From contig DJYL01000124.1 of the NCBI GenBank assembly GCA_002448495.1, forward strand, positions 1 to 14,256: DNA of 14,256 bases. Direction: 5' to 3'. The position numbers and the translations under genes were made by a program. Positions 1 through 7,083 of this stretch are shown one piece after another (position 1 is the stretch's first letter; every line of letters begins with the position of its first letter). Origin of the DNA: Pseudoselenomonas ruminantium. Its GTDB lineage: Bacteria; Bacillota; Negativicutes; Selenomonadales; Selenomonadaceae. Under the pieces are notes generated by a model, which had not been told where the DNA came from, did not search any database, and saw only the letters and a program-made list of their open reading frames with translations.

Positions 1-1680
1 TGCGAAATGCAGATTTCTCCGGAGGGGGAAGTCACCAGCTATGAGATTATTCCCACGGTGATTCATGTTTACCGCCGTCTGACCTACAATATTGTCAACA
101 AGGTGCTTGTGGACAAGGCAGAACCGTTTGTTTCCGATAATGCGGATATTCTGCCGATGCTGGAAACGCTGGCCGAGCTGCGCCATGCCTTGAAAGCCAA
201 ACGCCACCGCCGCGGCTCCATTGATTTTGATTTGCCGGAAGTCAAGGTCAAGCTCGATGAAAAGGGGCATCCCGTGGCGCTCATCAAGCGTGAGGGGAGT
301 CTTGCCGAGTCGATTATCGAGGAATGTATGCTGGCAGCCAATGAAACGGTGGCCCGTCATATGGACACGAAGAATCTGCCCTTTATGTATCGCGTTCACG
401 AACAGCCGAGCGAGGAGAAAATCGAGCGGCTGAACAATTTGCTGGCGGCCTTTGGCCTGTTCGTCAAGCAGGACGAGCAGGGGCATATCCAGCCCATGGA
501 CGTGCAAAAGGTACTGGCAAAGGTCGAAGGCCGTCCGGAAGAACGGATTATCAGTACGGTATCTTTGCGCTCCATGCAGCAGGCGCGTTACAGTGAGCAG
601 AGTCTGGGGCATTTTGGGCTGGCAGCCCGCTACTATACGCACTTTACGTCACCGATTCGCCGCTATCCGGATCTCATTGTGCACCGTCTTTTGCGGGAAA
701 CCTTTGCCACGGGTAGTCTGCCTGTAGAGCGTCAGGCAAAACTCAGGACTGTATTGCCGGAGATTGCCGACCATACTTCCCAAAGGGAGCGTGTCGCTAT
801 CGAGGCAGAACGCGAAACCACGGACATGAAGAAAATCGAGTATATGGCGCAGTTCGTGGGCGAGGAATTCACCGGCGTGATCAGCGGTGTTACCGCCTTT
901 GGTATCTTTGTGGAACTCGATAATGGCGTGGAAGGTCTGGTTCATGTTTCCACCATGACCAACGATTATTATGAATATGTGGAAGAACAATATGCAATGA
1001 TTGGTGAGCGCACCCGCACGCGGTATCGTCTGGGTGACGAGGTGGAGGTAATCCTGGCGCGCACCAATGTGGAGGAACGGAATTTGGATTTTGTGTTAAA
1101 AGACAACGGCCAGTATGTGCCGGAGCGCCCTGTACAGAAGGGCAATAACAGCAGCAAAGGGGAAAGAAAGCCCAAGACTCCCCCAAAAAAGAAAAAACTG
1201 CTGCTGGAAGATGAACTGATTGCGGAACCCATGCTGACGGAGGAAGAAATTAAGCAGAAGGAACATAAACCGAGAAAACATAATGGGCATAAAAAGCGCG
1301 GTGCATCCGGGGAAAAACTGTCTCATATGGATAAACGCGAAGGCGAAGGCAAGAGGCCCAAGGCTGACCGCAGCCGCCGTCAGGGCAAGGCGGAACGTGC
1401 CGACCGGGAAAGCCGCATGGGCGCAGGCTCCTTCCGGGGTGAGAACCATCGCAACCGTGAGGAGCGCCGCAGCGACAAAGAGGCTGGTTACCATCGCGTG
1501 TACGTGACGGGGCTTAACAGTGCCGTCTGGCCGGACCCTCCCGGATACCATGAAAAGAAAGAGCGGGAAATGGCGGCGGCAGCAGCTAAAGTGGAAAAGG
1601 AAAAGTCCAAGAAATCCCGCGGTGCGCGCCGTCCCCGTCCGCATCGCAAGACCGAGGGCGGTACGGCAAACAGCAAATAA
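1..1680 (+). CDS. rnr: Ribonuclease R, 3' part (5' end outside the window)
   Basis: Processive 3'-to-5' exoribonuclease that degrades structured RNA and, with tmRNA-SmpB, non-stop mRNAs. The reading frame is open from base 1, so the gene starts upstream; the ATG at 7 is internal. What remains is the second half of the RNB catalytic domain, with the RNase II/R motif HFTSPIRRYPDL at about 640-675, followed by an S1 RNA-binding domain at about 862-1104 (GVISGVTAFGIFVELDNGVE). The catalytic Asp cluster of RNB lies upstream and is not seen. After S1 comes a tail of about 190 residues (1105-1677), very rich in Lys, Arg and Glu and probably disordered, with one hydrophobic/aromatic island (GYHRVYVTGLNSAVWPDPPG) at about 1489-1548. 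The tail is clearly longer than the roughly 80-90-residue tail I recall for E. coli RNase R. smpB follows 12 bases later, which suggests co-transcription. The family assignment is firm. Confidence 0.95.
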   Translation, partial: CEMQISPEGEVTSYEIIPTVIHVYRRLTYNIVNKVLVDKAEPFVSDNADILPMLETLAELRHALKAKRHRRGSIDFDLPEVKVKLDEKGHPVALIKREGSLAESIIEECMLAANETVARHMDTKNLPFMYRVHEQPSEEKIERLNNLLAAFGLFVKQDEQGHIQPMDVQKVLAKVEGRPEERIISTVSLRSMQQARYSEQSLGHFGLAARYYTHFTSPIRRYPDLIVHRLLRETFATGSLPVERQAKLRTVLPEIADHTSQRERVAIEAERETTDMKKIEYMAQFVGEEFTGVISGVTAFGIFVELDNGVEGLVHVSTMTNDYYEYVEEQYAMIGERTRTRYRLGDEVEVILARTNVEERNLDFVLKDNGQYVPERPVQKGNNSSKGERKPKTPPKKKKLLLEDELIAEPMLTEEEIKQKEHKPRKHNGHKKRGASGEKLSHMDKREGEGKRPKADRSRRQGKAERADRESRMGAGSFRGENHRNREERRSDKEAGYHRVYVTGLNSAVWPDPPGYHEKKEREMAAAAAKVEKEKSKKSRGARRPRPHRKTEGGTANSK

Positions 1681-1692
1681 TGAGGTGATGAA

Positions 1693-2166
1693 ATGGGCAA
1701 GAAAAATATCGGCATGAAGGTGGTCTGTGAAAACCGCAAGGCGCGCCATGACTACTTCATACACGAGACCTTTGAGACGGGGCTTGCCCTCGTGGGGACA
1801 GAGGTAAAGTCCCTGCGTGCAGGCAAGGCCAACCTCAAGGATAGCTATGCCATGATTAAGGATGGGGAAATTTTTGTGGAAAATATGCACGTTTCCCCCT
1901 ATGACCAAGGCAATATCTTTAACCATGACCCGCTGCGGAAAAGAAAACTTTTGCTGCATAAGAGTGAAATCGTCAAACTCTTTGCCAAGACAAGGGAAAA
2001 AGGCTTCACGCTGGTACCGCTGAAAATCTACTTCAAGAACGGCAAGGCCAAGCTGGAACTGGCACTGGCCTCCGGCAAGCACAACTACGACAAGCGGCAG
2101 GACCTCCATGAAAAGGCCGCCAAGCGGGAAGTGGAACGGGCGTTAAAGGACAGACAGCGTTATTGA
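1693..2166 (+). CDS. smpB: SsrA (tmRNA)-binding protein SmpB
   Basis: Small basic RNA-binding protein that delivers tmRNA to stalled ribosomes for trans-translation. The length of 157 residues is normal for the family. Family hallmarks are visible: an N-terminal [31 protein letters not shown] segment ([18 protein letters not shown] within residues about 36-53), [16 protein letters not shown] in the middle, and a Lys/Arg-rich C-terminal tail ([20 protein letters not shown]) of the kind that enters the mRNA channel. The start is set by a GAGGTGAT ribosome binding site just before ATG 1693. It lies 12 bases after rnr, so the two rescue/decay genes are probably one transcript. The ssrA gene often found downstream of smpB in Firmicutes is not present here; a hairpin terminator and then a permease follow. 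Confidence 0.97.
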   Translation: MGKKNIGMKVVCENRKARHDYFIHETFETGLALVGTEVKSLRAGKANLKDSYAMIKDGEIFVENMHVSPYDQGNIFNHDPLRKRKLLLHKSEIVKLFAKTREKGFTLVPLKIYFKNGKAKLELALASGKHNYDKRQDLHEKAAKREVERALKDRQRY

Positions 2167-2181
2167 CGATTGGCTGTAATA

Positions 2182-2210
2182 TTGTAAAGTACCTGCCTTT
2201 GATGTATAAT
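2182..2210 (+). promoter_or_regulatory. Candidate promoter of the amino acid permease, nested in the terminator
   Basis: A perfect -10 TATAAT at 2205-2210 sits exactly 17 bases after TTGTAA (2182-2187, 4 of 6 matches to TTGACA). The predicted start near 2217 would give a leader of about 30 bases carrying the GAAGGGG ribosome binding site (2231-2237) before ATG 2247. The -10 lies in the loop of the smpB terminator hairpin and the -35 overlaps its base. Seen by eye only; no transcription data. Confidence 0.55.
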
Positions 2211-2224
2211 AGGCAGGTACTTTT
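2186..2224 (+). terminator. Rho-independent terminator of rnr-smpB
   Basis: A perfect 13-bp inverted repeat: AAAGTACCTGCCT at 2186-2198 and AGGCAGGTACTTT at 2211-2223, with a 12-base loop and a TTTTAATTTT tract from 2221. It lies 19 bases after the smpB stop. The loop contains TATAAT, so the same bases also appear to carry the promoter of the next gene. Confidence 0.8.
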
Positions 2225-2246
2225 AATTTTGAAGGGGAATAATTTT

Positions 2247-3596
2247 ATGAATGAGAATAGCAACTTGAAGCGGGGGCTGAAGAACCGTCACTTACAAATG
2301 ATTGCTTTGGGCGGGGCTATCGGCACAGGACTTTTTTATGGTTCAGCCTCGACCATTGCGCTGGCGGGGCCGGCGGTGATGCTGGCGTATTTAATCGGCG
2401 GCATTATGATTTTTTTCATCATGCGGATGCTGGGCGAAATGGCCGTGGATGAACCGGTGTCGGGGTCGTTCAGTCATTATGCGACGAAGTATTGGGGTAG
2501 GTTTCCCGGCTTTATGTCCGGCTGGAATTATTGGTTTAACTATGTGCTGGTATCTATGGCCGAGCTTACGGCGGTGGGCATTTATATGCAGTTCTGGTTT
2601 CCGGATTTGCCGCAGTGGATTGCGGCGCTTATCTGTCTGGTGGCCATTACGGCGCTAAACCTTATCAATGTGCGCTTGTACGGGGAAACGGAATTTTGGA
2701 TGGCGCTGATTAAGATTACCGCCATTGTGCTGATGATTGTGCTGGGGGTCTATATCCTGCTCGGCAGTCCGCAGCCTTTTCCCGATAACCTCAGCAATCT
2801 TTGGTCATACGGCGGCTTTTTGCCCAATGGTGTATGGGGGCTGGCGCTGGCCATCGCGGTGGTCATGTTCTCTTTTGGCGGCATTGAGCTTATCGGCATT
2901 ACCGCCGGGGAGGCGGAAAATCCCGACAAGACTATCCCGCAGGCAATCAATCAGGTTATCTGGCGTATTCTCATCTTCTATGTGGGCACAATGGTGGTGC
3001 TCATGGCGCTCTGGCCCTGGAAAGAAGTGGGCATGGAAGCCAGCCCTTTTGTGCAGATTTTCATGAGCGTGGGCATTCCGGCGGCGGCGCATATCCTCAA
3101 TTTCGTGGTGCTGACGGCGGCAGTGTCGGTGTATAATTCGGCCATCTACAGCAACAGCCGTATGCTCTATGGTCTGGCGGCAAAAAATGAGGCGCCGAAG
3201 TTCTTAGGTGAGCTTTCCCGCCGTGGCGTGCCTGTGCGCGGTATTTTCGTTTCCTCGGGCATAACGCTTATCTGTGTGGCGCTGAACTACTTTTTTCCGG
3301 GAAAGATTTTTATGCTGCTGATGTCCATTGCGACTATCGCGGCGACCATCAGCTGGCTGACGATTGTCATCACCCATCTGAAATTCCGGGCCTATTGCAA
3401 GGCGCAGGGGAAGGAAACAAAGTTCAAATCGCCGTTTTATCCCTTCATCAACTATCTGTGTATCGCGTTCCTGCTGAGTATCTGGGTGCTGATGACCCAG
3501 ATTGAGGGCATGGATTTGGCGGTATATATCCTGCCGGCATGGCTTTTGTGCTTATGGCTGGGCTTTAAGTATCAGAATAAAACGCCGAAATATTAA
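2247..3596 (+). CDS. Amino acid permease, APC superfamily (AAT family)
   Basis: Proton-coupled amino acid uptake transporter of the inner membrane. The 449-residue length is typical of the AAT family (AroP, PheP, ProY, LysP, CycA and relatives). The N-terminus has a basic stretch followed by GGAIGTGLF (residues about 22-30), the unwound TM1 substrate-binding motif. FGGIELIGITAGEAENPDKT (about 210-229) is the TM6 and following-loop signature. About twelve hydrophobic segments are recognisable through to the C-terminus. I place the start at ATG 2247 because it has a GAAGGGG site 9 bases upstream and begins the usual N-terminus; the frame is open further upstream to 2163, but that would overlap the smpB stop and translate the terminator hairpin. 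It appears monocistronic, with its own promoter and terminator. The substrate cannot be told from sequence; an aromatic or neutral amino acid is possible. Confidence 0.9.
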   Translation: MNENSNLKRGLKNRHLQMIALGGAIGTGLFYGSASTIALAGPAVMLAYLIGGIMIFFIMRMLGEMAVDEPVSGSFSHYATKYWGRFPGFMSGWNYWFNYVLVSMAELTAVGIYMQFWFPDLPQWIAALICLVAITALNLINVRLYGETEFWMALIKITAIVLMIVLGVYILLGSPQPFPDNLSNLWSYGGFLPNGVWGLALAIAVVMFSFGGIELIGITAGEAENPDKTIPQAINQVIWRILIFYVGTMVVLMALWPWKEVGMEASPFVQIFMSVGIPAAAHILNFVVLTAAVSVYNSAIYSNSRMLYGLAAKNEAPKFLGELSRRGVPVRGIFVSSGITLICVALNYFFPGKIFMLLMSIATIAATISWLTIVITHLKFRAYCKAQGKETKFKSPFYPFINYLCIAFLLSIWVLMTQIEGMDLAVYILPAWLLCLWLGFKYQNKTPKY

Positions 3597-3599
3597 CTT

Positions 3600-3675
3600 A
3601 AAAGACCTTGCTGCCTTCTTTCGCAGCGTTTGACAAGCTTGTCCAAGCGAAGAAAGAAGGAAGCAAGGTCTTTTT
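3600..3675. terminator. Large bidirectional terminator hairpin between convergent genes
   Basis: Arms at 3600-3622 and 3652-3674 pair over 23 positions with a single mismatch (G3613/A3661). The arm begins AAAAGACCTTGCT and ends with TCTTTT. T tracts flank both sides: TTTTT at 3671-3675 on the plus strand and TTTT on the minus strand. The loop region contains a further palindrome, GACAAGCTTGTC (3632-3643). It sits 3 bases after the permease stop and 8 bases from the stop of the convergent molybdoenzyme gene, so it most likely ends both transcripts. Confidence 0.85.
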
Positions 3676-3682
3676 GCAGGCA

Positions 3683-5686
3683 TTATCCTTTAGGACGTAT
3701 ATTGACGAATACATCGTAAAAAGCCGTTCCCAAGGCTCCTGTAGCCAGTGTTCCTAAATCTGTGGACAATCCCTTGTACAGCTTGTTCAGACCGCCATAA
3801 ATACTGGCTCCCTGAATGCTCATTATAATATCCGGTGCCAAGTCTTCACGAAAATTGACCGTTACCGTGACACTGCCTTCATCATTCCAAAGGATTGCAG
3901 GGTGTTTATCCTGTAGATGCAGTTTCTGGCCTGCTGACGGATGAATAGAGACCTGCGGATATTCCGGCAAATTGGGGAGCAGTGGGTGACTCTGACTGTT
4001 GATATGTTGCTGCGCATGAGGGGTAAGCAGGTGAAAAGGATATTTTTTGTTGGGGAGCAGCTGGCAGAATTTATCCGGCAGCTGGCAGCAGTGGAATTTG
4101 CCGTCAGCCGTGGTAAATTTTCCATCCTGCCATAGTGGTGCGGGGGGGCGGAAACGGGCAGGACCCTGATAAAGGTCCTGCCATTTTTTTATGTGCAGCA
4201 TTTCGCAGATTTCCGGCGTAAATTCTGCGGTAATCAATTCTTCATCACTGAGATGCGCCGGAAAGGTACTGGTGCCGGGGGCTAATTCGTTCAGCCGGTT
4301 GGTCAGCAGGCGGGCGATATCGATATCGCTCTTTGCTTCTCCGCGGGGAGGAATGGCAGGTTCATTGATGCCCAGACGATGGATAAAATAACTGCCGATG
4401 ATATCCAGTGACTCAAATTCGGTGGTAACGGGCAGAAAAATATCGGCCATTTGGGCGGAATGCGTCATAAATTTATCTGCAACGACCACGCACTCTAGCT
4501 GTGACCAAAGTTTATGCAGTTCGGTAAGGCCTGCGTCCTGGCGCAGGATATTCCGTCCGGCTATCCAAAGAAATTTTATGGGGGGATTATGAAGTGTTTT
4601 TAGGCTGTGGGCAAAGTTATTGATATCGACAAAGCGGGTATCGGGGCGTTCCAGCATGAACTTAAACGGGAGTGTATCCACCAATCTGGTATCGGCAAAG
4701 TTTACGCCGCCGCCGGGAACGCCGATATTGCCCGTAAGCATAGCGAGGGCATCGATAAGACGGATGGTCAGACCGCTTTGCACATGACGCTGCAGGCCGT
4801 AGCCGCACCAGATATGGGCAGGATGATTTTGTGCCAGCAAATCCGCCAAAAAAGCGACGGCCTTGGCGGACATTCCGGCGGCATCCAACAGTCGGTCAGC
4901 AGGGCTTTTTTTGACTGCGGCAAGGAGTTCGTCCGCACCAGTGACCTGATGGCTGTTATAAGAAAGCCGGTTATCCTGTGCAAGTTTTTGCAGCAGCAGG
5001 ACTGCTAAAGCTGTATCGCCTCCGGGGCGCAGTTCAAAATAGTAGTCTGCCTTGCGGGCGGTTTCGGTGTACACCGGGTCGATAACCACGATTTTTGCCC
5101 CACGTTCTTTGGCGGCATAAATCATGGGCATGGTGTGGATAGAGGTCCATGCGGGATTGACACCCCAGAGTATAATCAGGCGGGATTCCCGCAGCTGACG
5201 GATATCGCAGGTGATATTGTCGCCAAAGTCCAGCCTTTGGGCATCAAGGCCGGAGGAAAAACAGGGGGTGCCGATGGTCTGTGTAGTTGCGCCCAAGCCA
5301 TTGAACATTCCCTCGACGGCAAAGTGCAGAAGTCCGAAGTTTCCGGAATACTTATTAAGACACAGGGGGAGCATAGAGTTATAGCGCGCTTTTAGGGAAA
5401 GAATTTTTTGGGCAATGGTATCAATGGCTTCTTCCCAAGAAATTTGCTGCCAGTTGCCGGAACCGCGCCCATGTTGTTTTTGCGGGTAAAGAATTCGTCT
5501 GGGGTGGTAAACCGTGGACAGAATATTTTCCCGCTTGCTGCAGAGCCGCGCAGAAGCACCATCACTCGTATCACCGGTTATGTATTCGATTTTGCCGCCA
5601 CGGGTGTAGGCCAGCATGGGGCAGGCATCGTAACAGTTGCGGGGGCAGATATGACGGGTTACCTGATAATTGCCATGAAAAAACAT
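3683..5686 (-). CDS. Molybdopterin (bis-MGD) oxidoreductase, DMSO reductase superfamily
   Basis: Molybdenum or tungsten enzyme catalytic subunit, 667 residues. The N-terminal [4Fe-4S] site is C14-x3-C18-x3-C22-x26-C49 (ICPRNCYDACPM ... LCSK), followed by the usual LYP-x-GxGxWxxISWEEA region (about 66-87). The loop where the metal-ligating residue is expected reads GTPCFSSGLDAQ (139-150), offering C142 or S144/S145 as ligand; I cannot decide which. LILWGVNPAWT and IVVIDPVYTETARKAD are cofactor-binding motifs, and a molydop-binding domain fills roughly the last 120 residues. There is no twin-arginine or other signal peptide, which points to the cytoplasm. The site AAAGGAG lies 7 bases before ATG 5686. 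It follows the polyferredoxin by 23 bases, its likely electron partner. The substrate (sulfur oxyanion, N- or S-oxide, formate or other) is unknown. No molybdenum cofactor genes are nearby. Confidence 0.88.
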   Translation of the reverse strand: MFFHGNYQVTRHICPRNCYDACPMLAYTRGGKIEYITGDTSDGASARLCSKRENILSTVYHPRRILYPQKQHGRGSGNWQQISWEEAIDTIAQKILSLKARYNSMLPLCLNKYSGNFGLLHFAVEGMFNGLGATTQTIGTPCFSSGLDAQRLDFGDNITCDIRQLRESRLIILWGVNPAWTSIHTMPMIYAAKERGAKIVVIDPVYTETARKADYYFELRPGGDTALAVLLLQKLAQDNRLSYNSHQVTGADELLAAVKKSPADRLLDAAGMSAKAVAFLADLLAQNHPAHIWCGYGLQRHVQSGLTIRLIDALAMLTGNIGVPGGGVNFADTRLVDTLPFKFMLERPDTRFVDINNFAHSLKTLHNPPIKFLWIAGRNILRQDAGLTELHKLWSQLECVVVADKFMTHSAQMADIFLPVTTEFESLDIIGSYFIHRLGINEPAIPPRGEAKSDIDIARLLTNRLNELAPGTSTFPAHLSDEELITAEFTPEICEMLHIKKWQDLYQGPARFRPPAPLWQDGKFTTADGKFHCCQLPDKFCQLLPNKKYPFHLLTPHAQQHINSQSHPLLPNLPEYPQVSIHPSAGQKLHLQDKHPAILWNDEGSVTVTVNFREDLAPDIIMSIQGASIYGGLNKLYKGLSTDLGTLATGALGTAFYDVFVNIRPKG

Positions 5687-5709
5687 GGAATACTCCTTTC
5701 GCGGGATGT

Positions 5710-6525
5710 TTATTCTTTAGCCTGCAGGCTAAGAGCGGCTTGCGGACAGTTATTGACACAAAGGCCGCAGCCGGTACACTTTATCGGATTGAAGAAAAGC
5801 CGGGGACCGTTTGCCTCCTGACCGATGGACAGAGCTTTTTCAGGGCAGAGCATGCTGCAAAGGCCGCAGGCTGTACACGTTTTGGCAAGGGAAAGCCGGG
5901 GAAAAATCCCGCTGGGAGAAATGTTTTGCCTGTTGAGCCATATTACAGGGTCAAAAGCATATTGCTGGTTTGTCTGTGAACGGGCGAATTCGGCAGCACT
6001 TTCGGACGCTGCGTGAAACAGGGACTGGAAAAAGGAACGGCGGCCAACCTGTTGGGAAGCAGATGCAGCTTCTTTGACATGAACAAGTTTTATCGGTGTT
6101 TTATTTGCTTCCTGCAGGGCTGCATTGCAGGCTTCGATTTCGCGGGCAAGCCAATCGGCAACTGCGGGATTGCACTGCCGGCAGCGGCTGGTGTCAATGG
6201 ACAACGGCTTTTTTTCAGCCAATGCCCATAGCAGGCGGCGGTTTAAGGCACCTAAACAGGGCATGGCATGGGGGACGACTTTCTGGCACATCAATACTTG
6301 TGGGGAAAGATTCTGGACAGCTGTAAGTTCAGCATCGTAGTCTACGCTGCTTTGAATGGCTCCGGTGGGACAGATGGCGGTACACAGTCCGCAGTTATCG
6401 CATTTTTCACCGTCAATAACGCGGTTATTGATGGCCTGTCGGGGGCAGATTGCCTGACAACGGCTGCAGGAGATGTTGGTGTAGTGGAATAAGCAGCGGT
6501 TCAAATCAACATTGCGCATAGCCAT
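5710..6525 (-). CDS. Polyferredoxin with four [4Fe-4S] motifs and a central Cys-rich domain
   Basis: Soluble electron carrier, 271 residues, probably feeding the molybdoenzyme encoded next. The N-terminal pair of clusters: C11-x8-C20-x2-C23-x3-C27-P, an expanded first motif, then the regular C42-x2-C45-x2-C48-x3-C52-P. The C-terminal pair: C217-x2-C220-x2-C223-x3-C227-P and C250-x2-C253-x2-C256-x3-C260-P. Between them lies a segment with C80, C90, C115 and C118 in the setting PCLGALNRRLLWALAEKKPL, which resembles the MvhD/FlpD-type delta-subunit domain (inference). GRRSFFQSLF at 161-170 looks like a twin-arginine motif but is internal and lacks a clear hydrophobic core. The start is ATG 6525, 4 bases after the phosphatase stop, with GGAGA inside the phosphatase 3' end; ATG 6519 is an alternative. 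Membership of a three-gene operon is nearly certain; the partner enzyme is inferred. Confidence 0.88.
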   Translation of the reverse strand: MAMRNVDLNRCLFHYTNISCSRCQAICPRQAINNRVIDGEKCDNCGLCTAICPTGAIQSSVDYDAELTAVQNLSPQVLMCQKVVPHAMPCLGALNRRLLWALAEKKPLSIDTSRCRQCNPAVADWLAREIEACNAALQEANKTPIKLVHVKEAASASQQVGRRSFFQSLFHAASESAAEFARSQTNQQYAFDPVIWLNRQNISPSGIFPRLSLAKTCTACGLCSMLCPEKALSIGQEANGPRLFFNPIKCTGCGLCVNNCPQAALSLQAKE

Positions 6526-6529
6526 GGGC

Positions 6530-6985
6530 TTAATGCTCTCCGAGCTGTGTTAAAAGGGCGCGGCAGCCTTTATCGACATCCTGATAAGTTACCTCAAAAT
6601 TTCCGGTGTACCAAGGGTCGGCAACTTCGCGGTTTTCACCGGCAAAGCTTAATAGGAGACGGCATTTTCTCTTTGGGTCGTCATTGGTCAGGCGCATGAG
6701 ATCCCGCATATTTTCATCATCCATAGCGATGATATGGTCATATTCTTCATAATCGGCCCGCTGAATCTGGCGGGCTTTTCGCTTGCTGAAGGGAATATTA
6801 TGGGCCAACAGAACTGCCTTGGTGCCGGGATGCGTGTCACTGCCGATTTCATCGGTACGGCAGGCTTTTGAATCAATGATGATTTCCTGCTCCCTCCCCG
6901 CATGGTGTACAAGCTCCTTCATTACAAACTCGGCCATTGTTGACCTGCAAATATTGCCGTGGCAGACGAATAAGATTTTTATCAT
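6530..6985 (-). CDS. Low-molecular-weight protein tyrosine phosphatase
   Basis: Cytoplasmic phosphatase of the LMW-PTP family that removes phosphate from protein tyrosine (or arginine) residues by a Cys-phosphate intermediate. The P-loop VCHGNICRST begins at residue 7 (with the ATG start), with nucleophile C8 and R14, and the general-acid loop ADPWYTG lies near residue 121. Length is about 151 residues, normal. The residue before the P-loop's second Cys is Ile; in Bacillus YwlE the equivalent Thr favours phospho-arginine, so Ile suggests tyrosine specificity. I chose ATG 6985 (AAGGAG about 10 bases upstream); GTG 6988, 7 bases from the same site, would add one residue and is nearly as good. 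It is the first gene of the operon with the polyferredoxin and molybdoenzyme, an unexpected partnership with no obvious functional link. Confidence 0.92.
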   Translation of the reverse strand: MIKILFVCHGNICRSTMAEFVMKELVHHAGREQEIIIDSKACRTDEIGSDTHPGTKAVLLAHNIPFSKRKARQIQRADYEEYDHIIAMDDENMRDLMRLTNDDPKRKCRLLLSFAGENREVADPWYTGNFEVTYQDVDKGCRALLTQLGEH

Positions 6986-7025
6986 CACTTAAAAACTCCT
7001 TAATCTCTTGAATGATTTTGTTCTT

Positions 7026-7034
7026 ATTATAACA
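7026..7034 (-). promoter_or_regulatory. Extended -10 promoter of the phosphatase-ferredoxin-molybdoenzyme operon
   Basis: Reading the minus strand, TGTTATAAT at 7034-7026 is a perfect TGnTATAAT extended -10. No good -35 is seen 16-18 bases upstream; that region falls in the dhaL terminator hairpin. The AAGGAG site and the GTG/ATG start follow within about 40 bases, which fits a short leader. Confidence 0.6.
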
Positions 7035-7037
7035 TTG

Positions 7038-7068
7038 AAATAAGGGCTGAGCCATAACGGTCAGCCCC
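7038..7068 (-). terminator. Probable terminator of dhaKL
   Basis: GGGCTGA (7044-7050) pairs with TCAGCCC (7061-7067), extended inward by two more pairs around a short loop. On the minus strand the hairpin is followed by TTATTT, a modest T tract. It lies about 17 bases past the dhaL stop. Confidence 0.55.
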
Positions 7069-7083
7069 TATCGGTGTATATTT

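Noticed and set aside
1096..2109. Long minus-strand open frame opposite rnr tail and smpB
   Set aside because: It is antisense to two well-supported genes, has low-complexity hydrophobic runs that mirror Lys/Glu-rich coding, and shows no recognisable domain.
2163..2246. Upstream extension of the permease frame
   Set aside because: It would translate the smpB terminator and overlap the smpB stop; ATG 2247 has a ribosome binding site and the usual family N-terminus.
2167..2246. Possible ssrA (tmRNA) gene after smpB
   Set aside because: Only 80 bases are available and they hold a terminator/promoter; no tRNA-like ends or tag frame are seen.
6013..6044. Tat signal peptide in the polyferredoxin (GRRSFFQSLF)
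   Set aside because: It is at residue 161, far from the N-terminus, and is not followed by a hydrophobic core.
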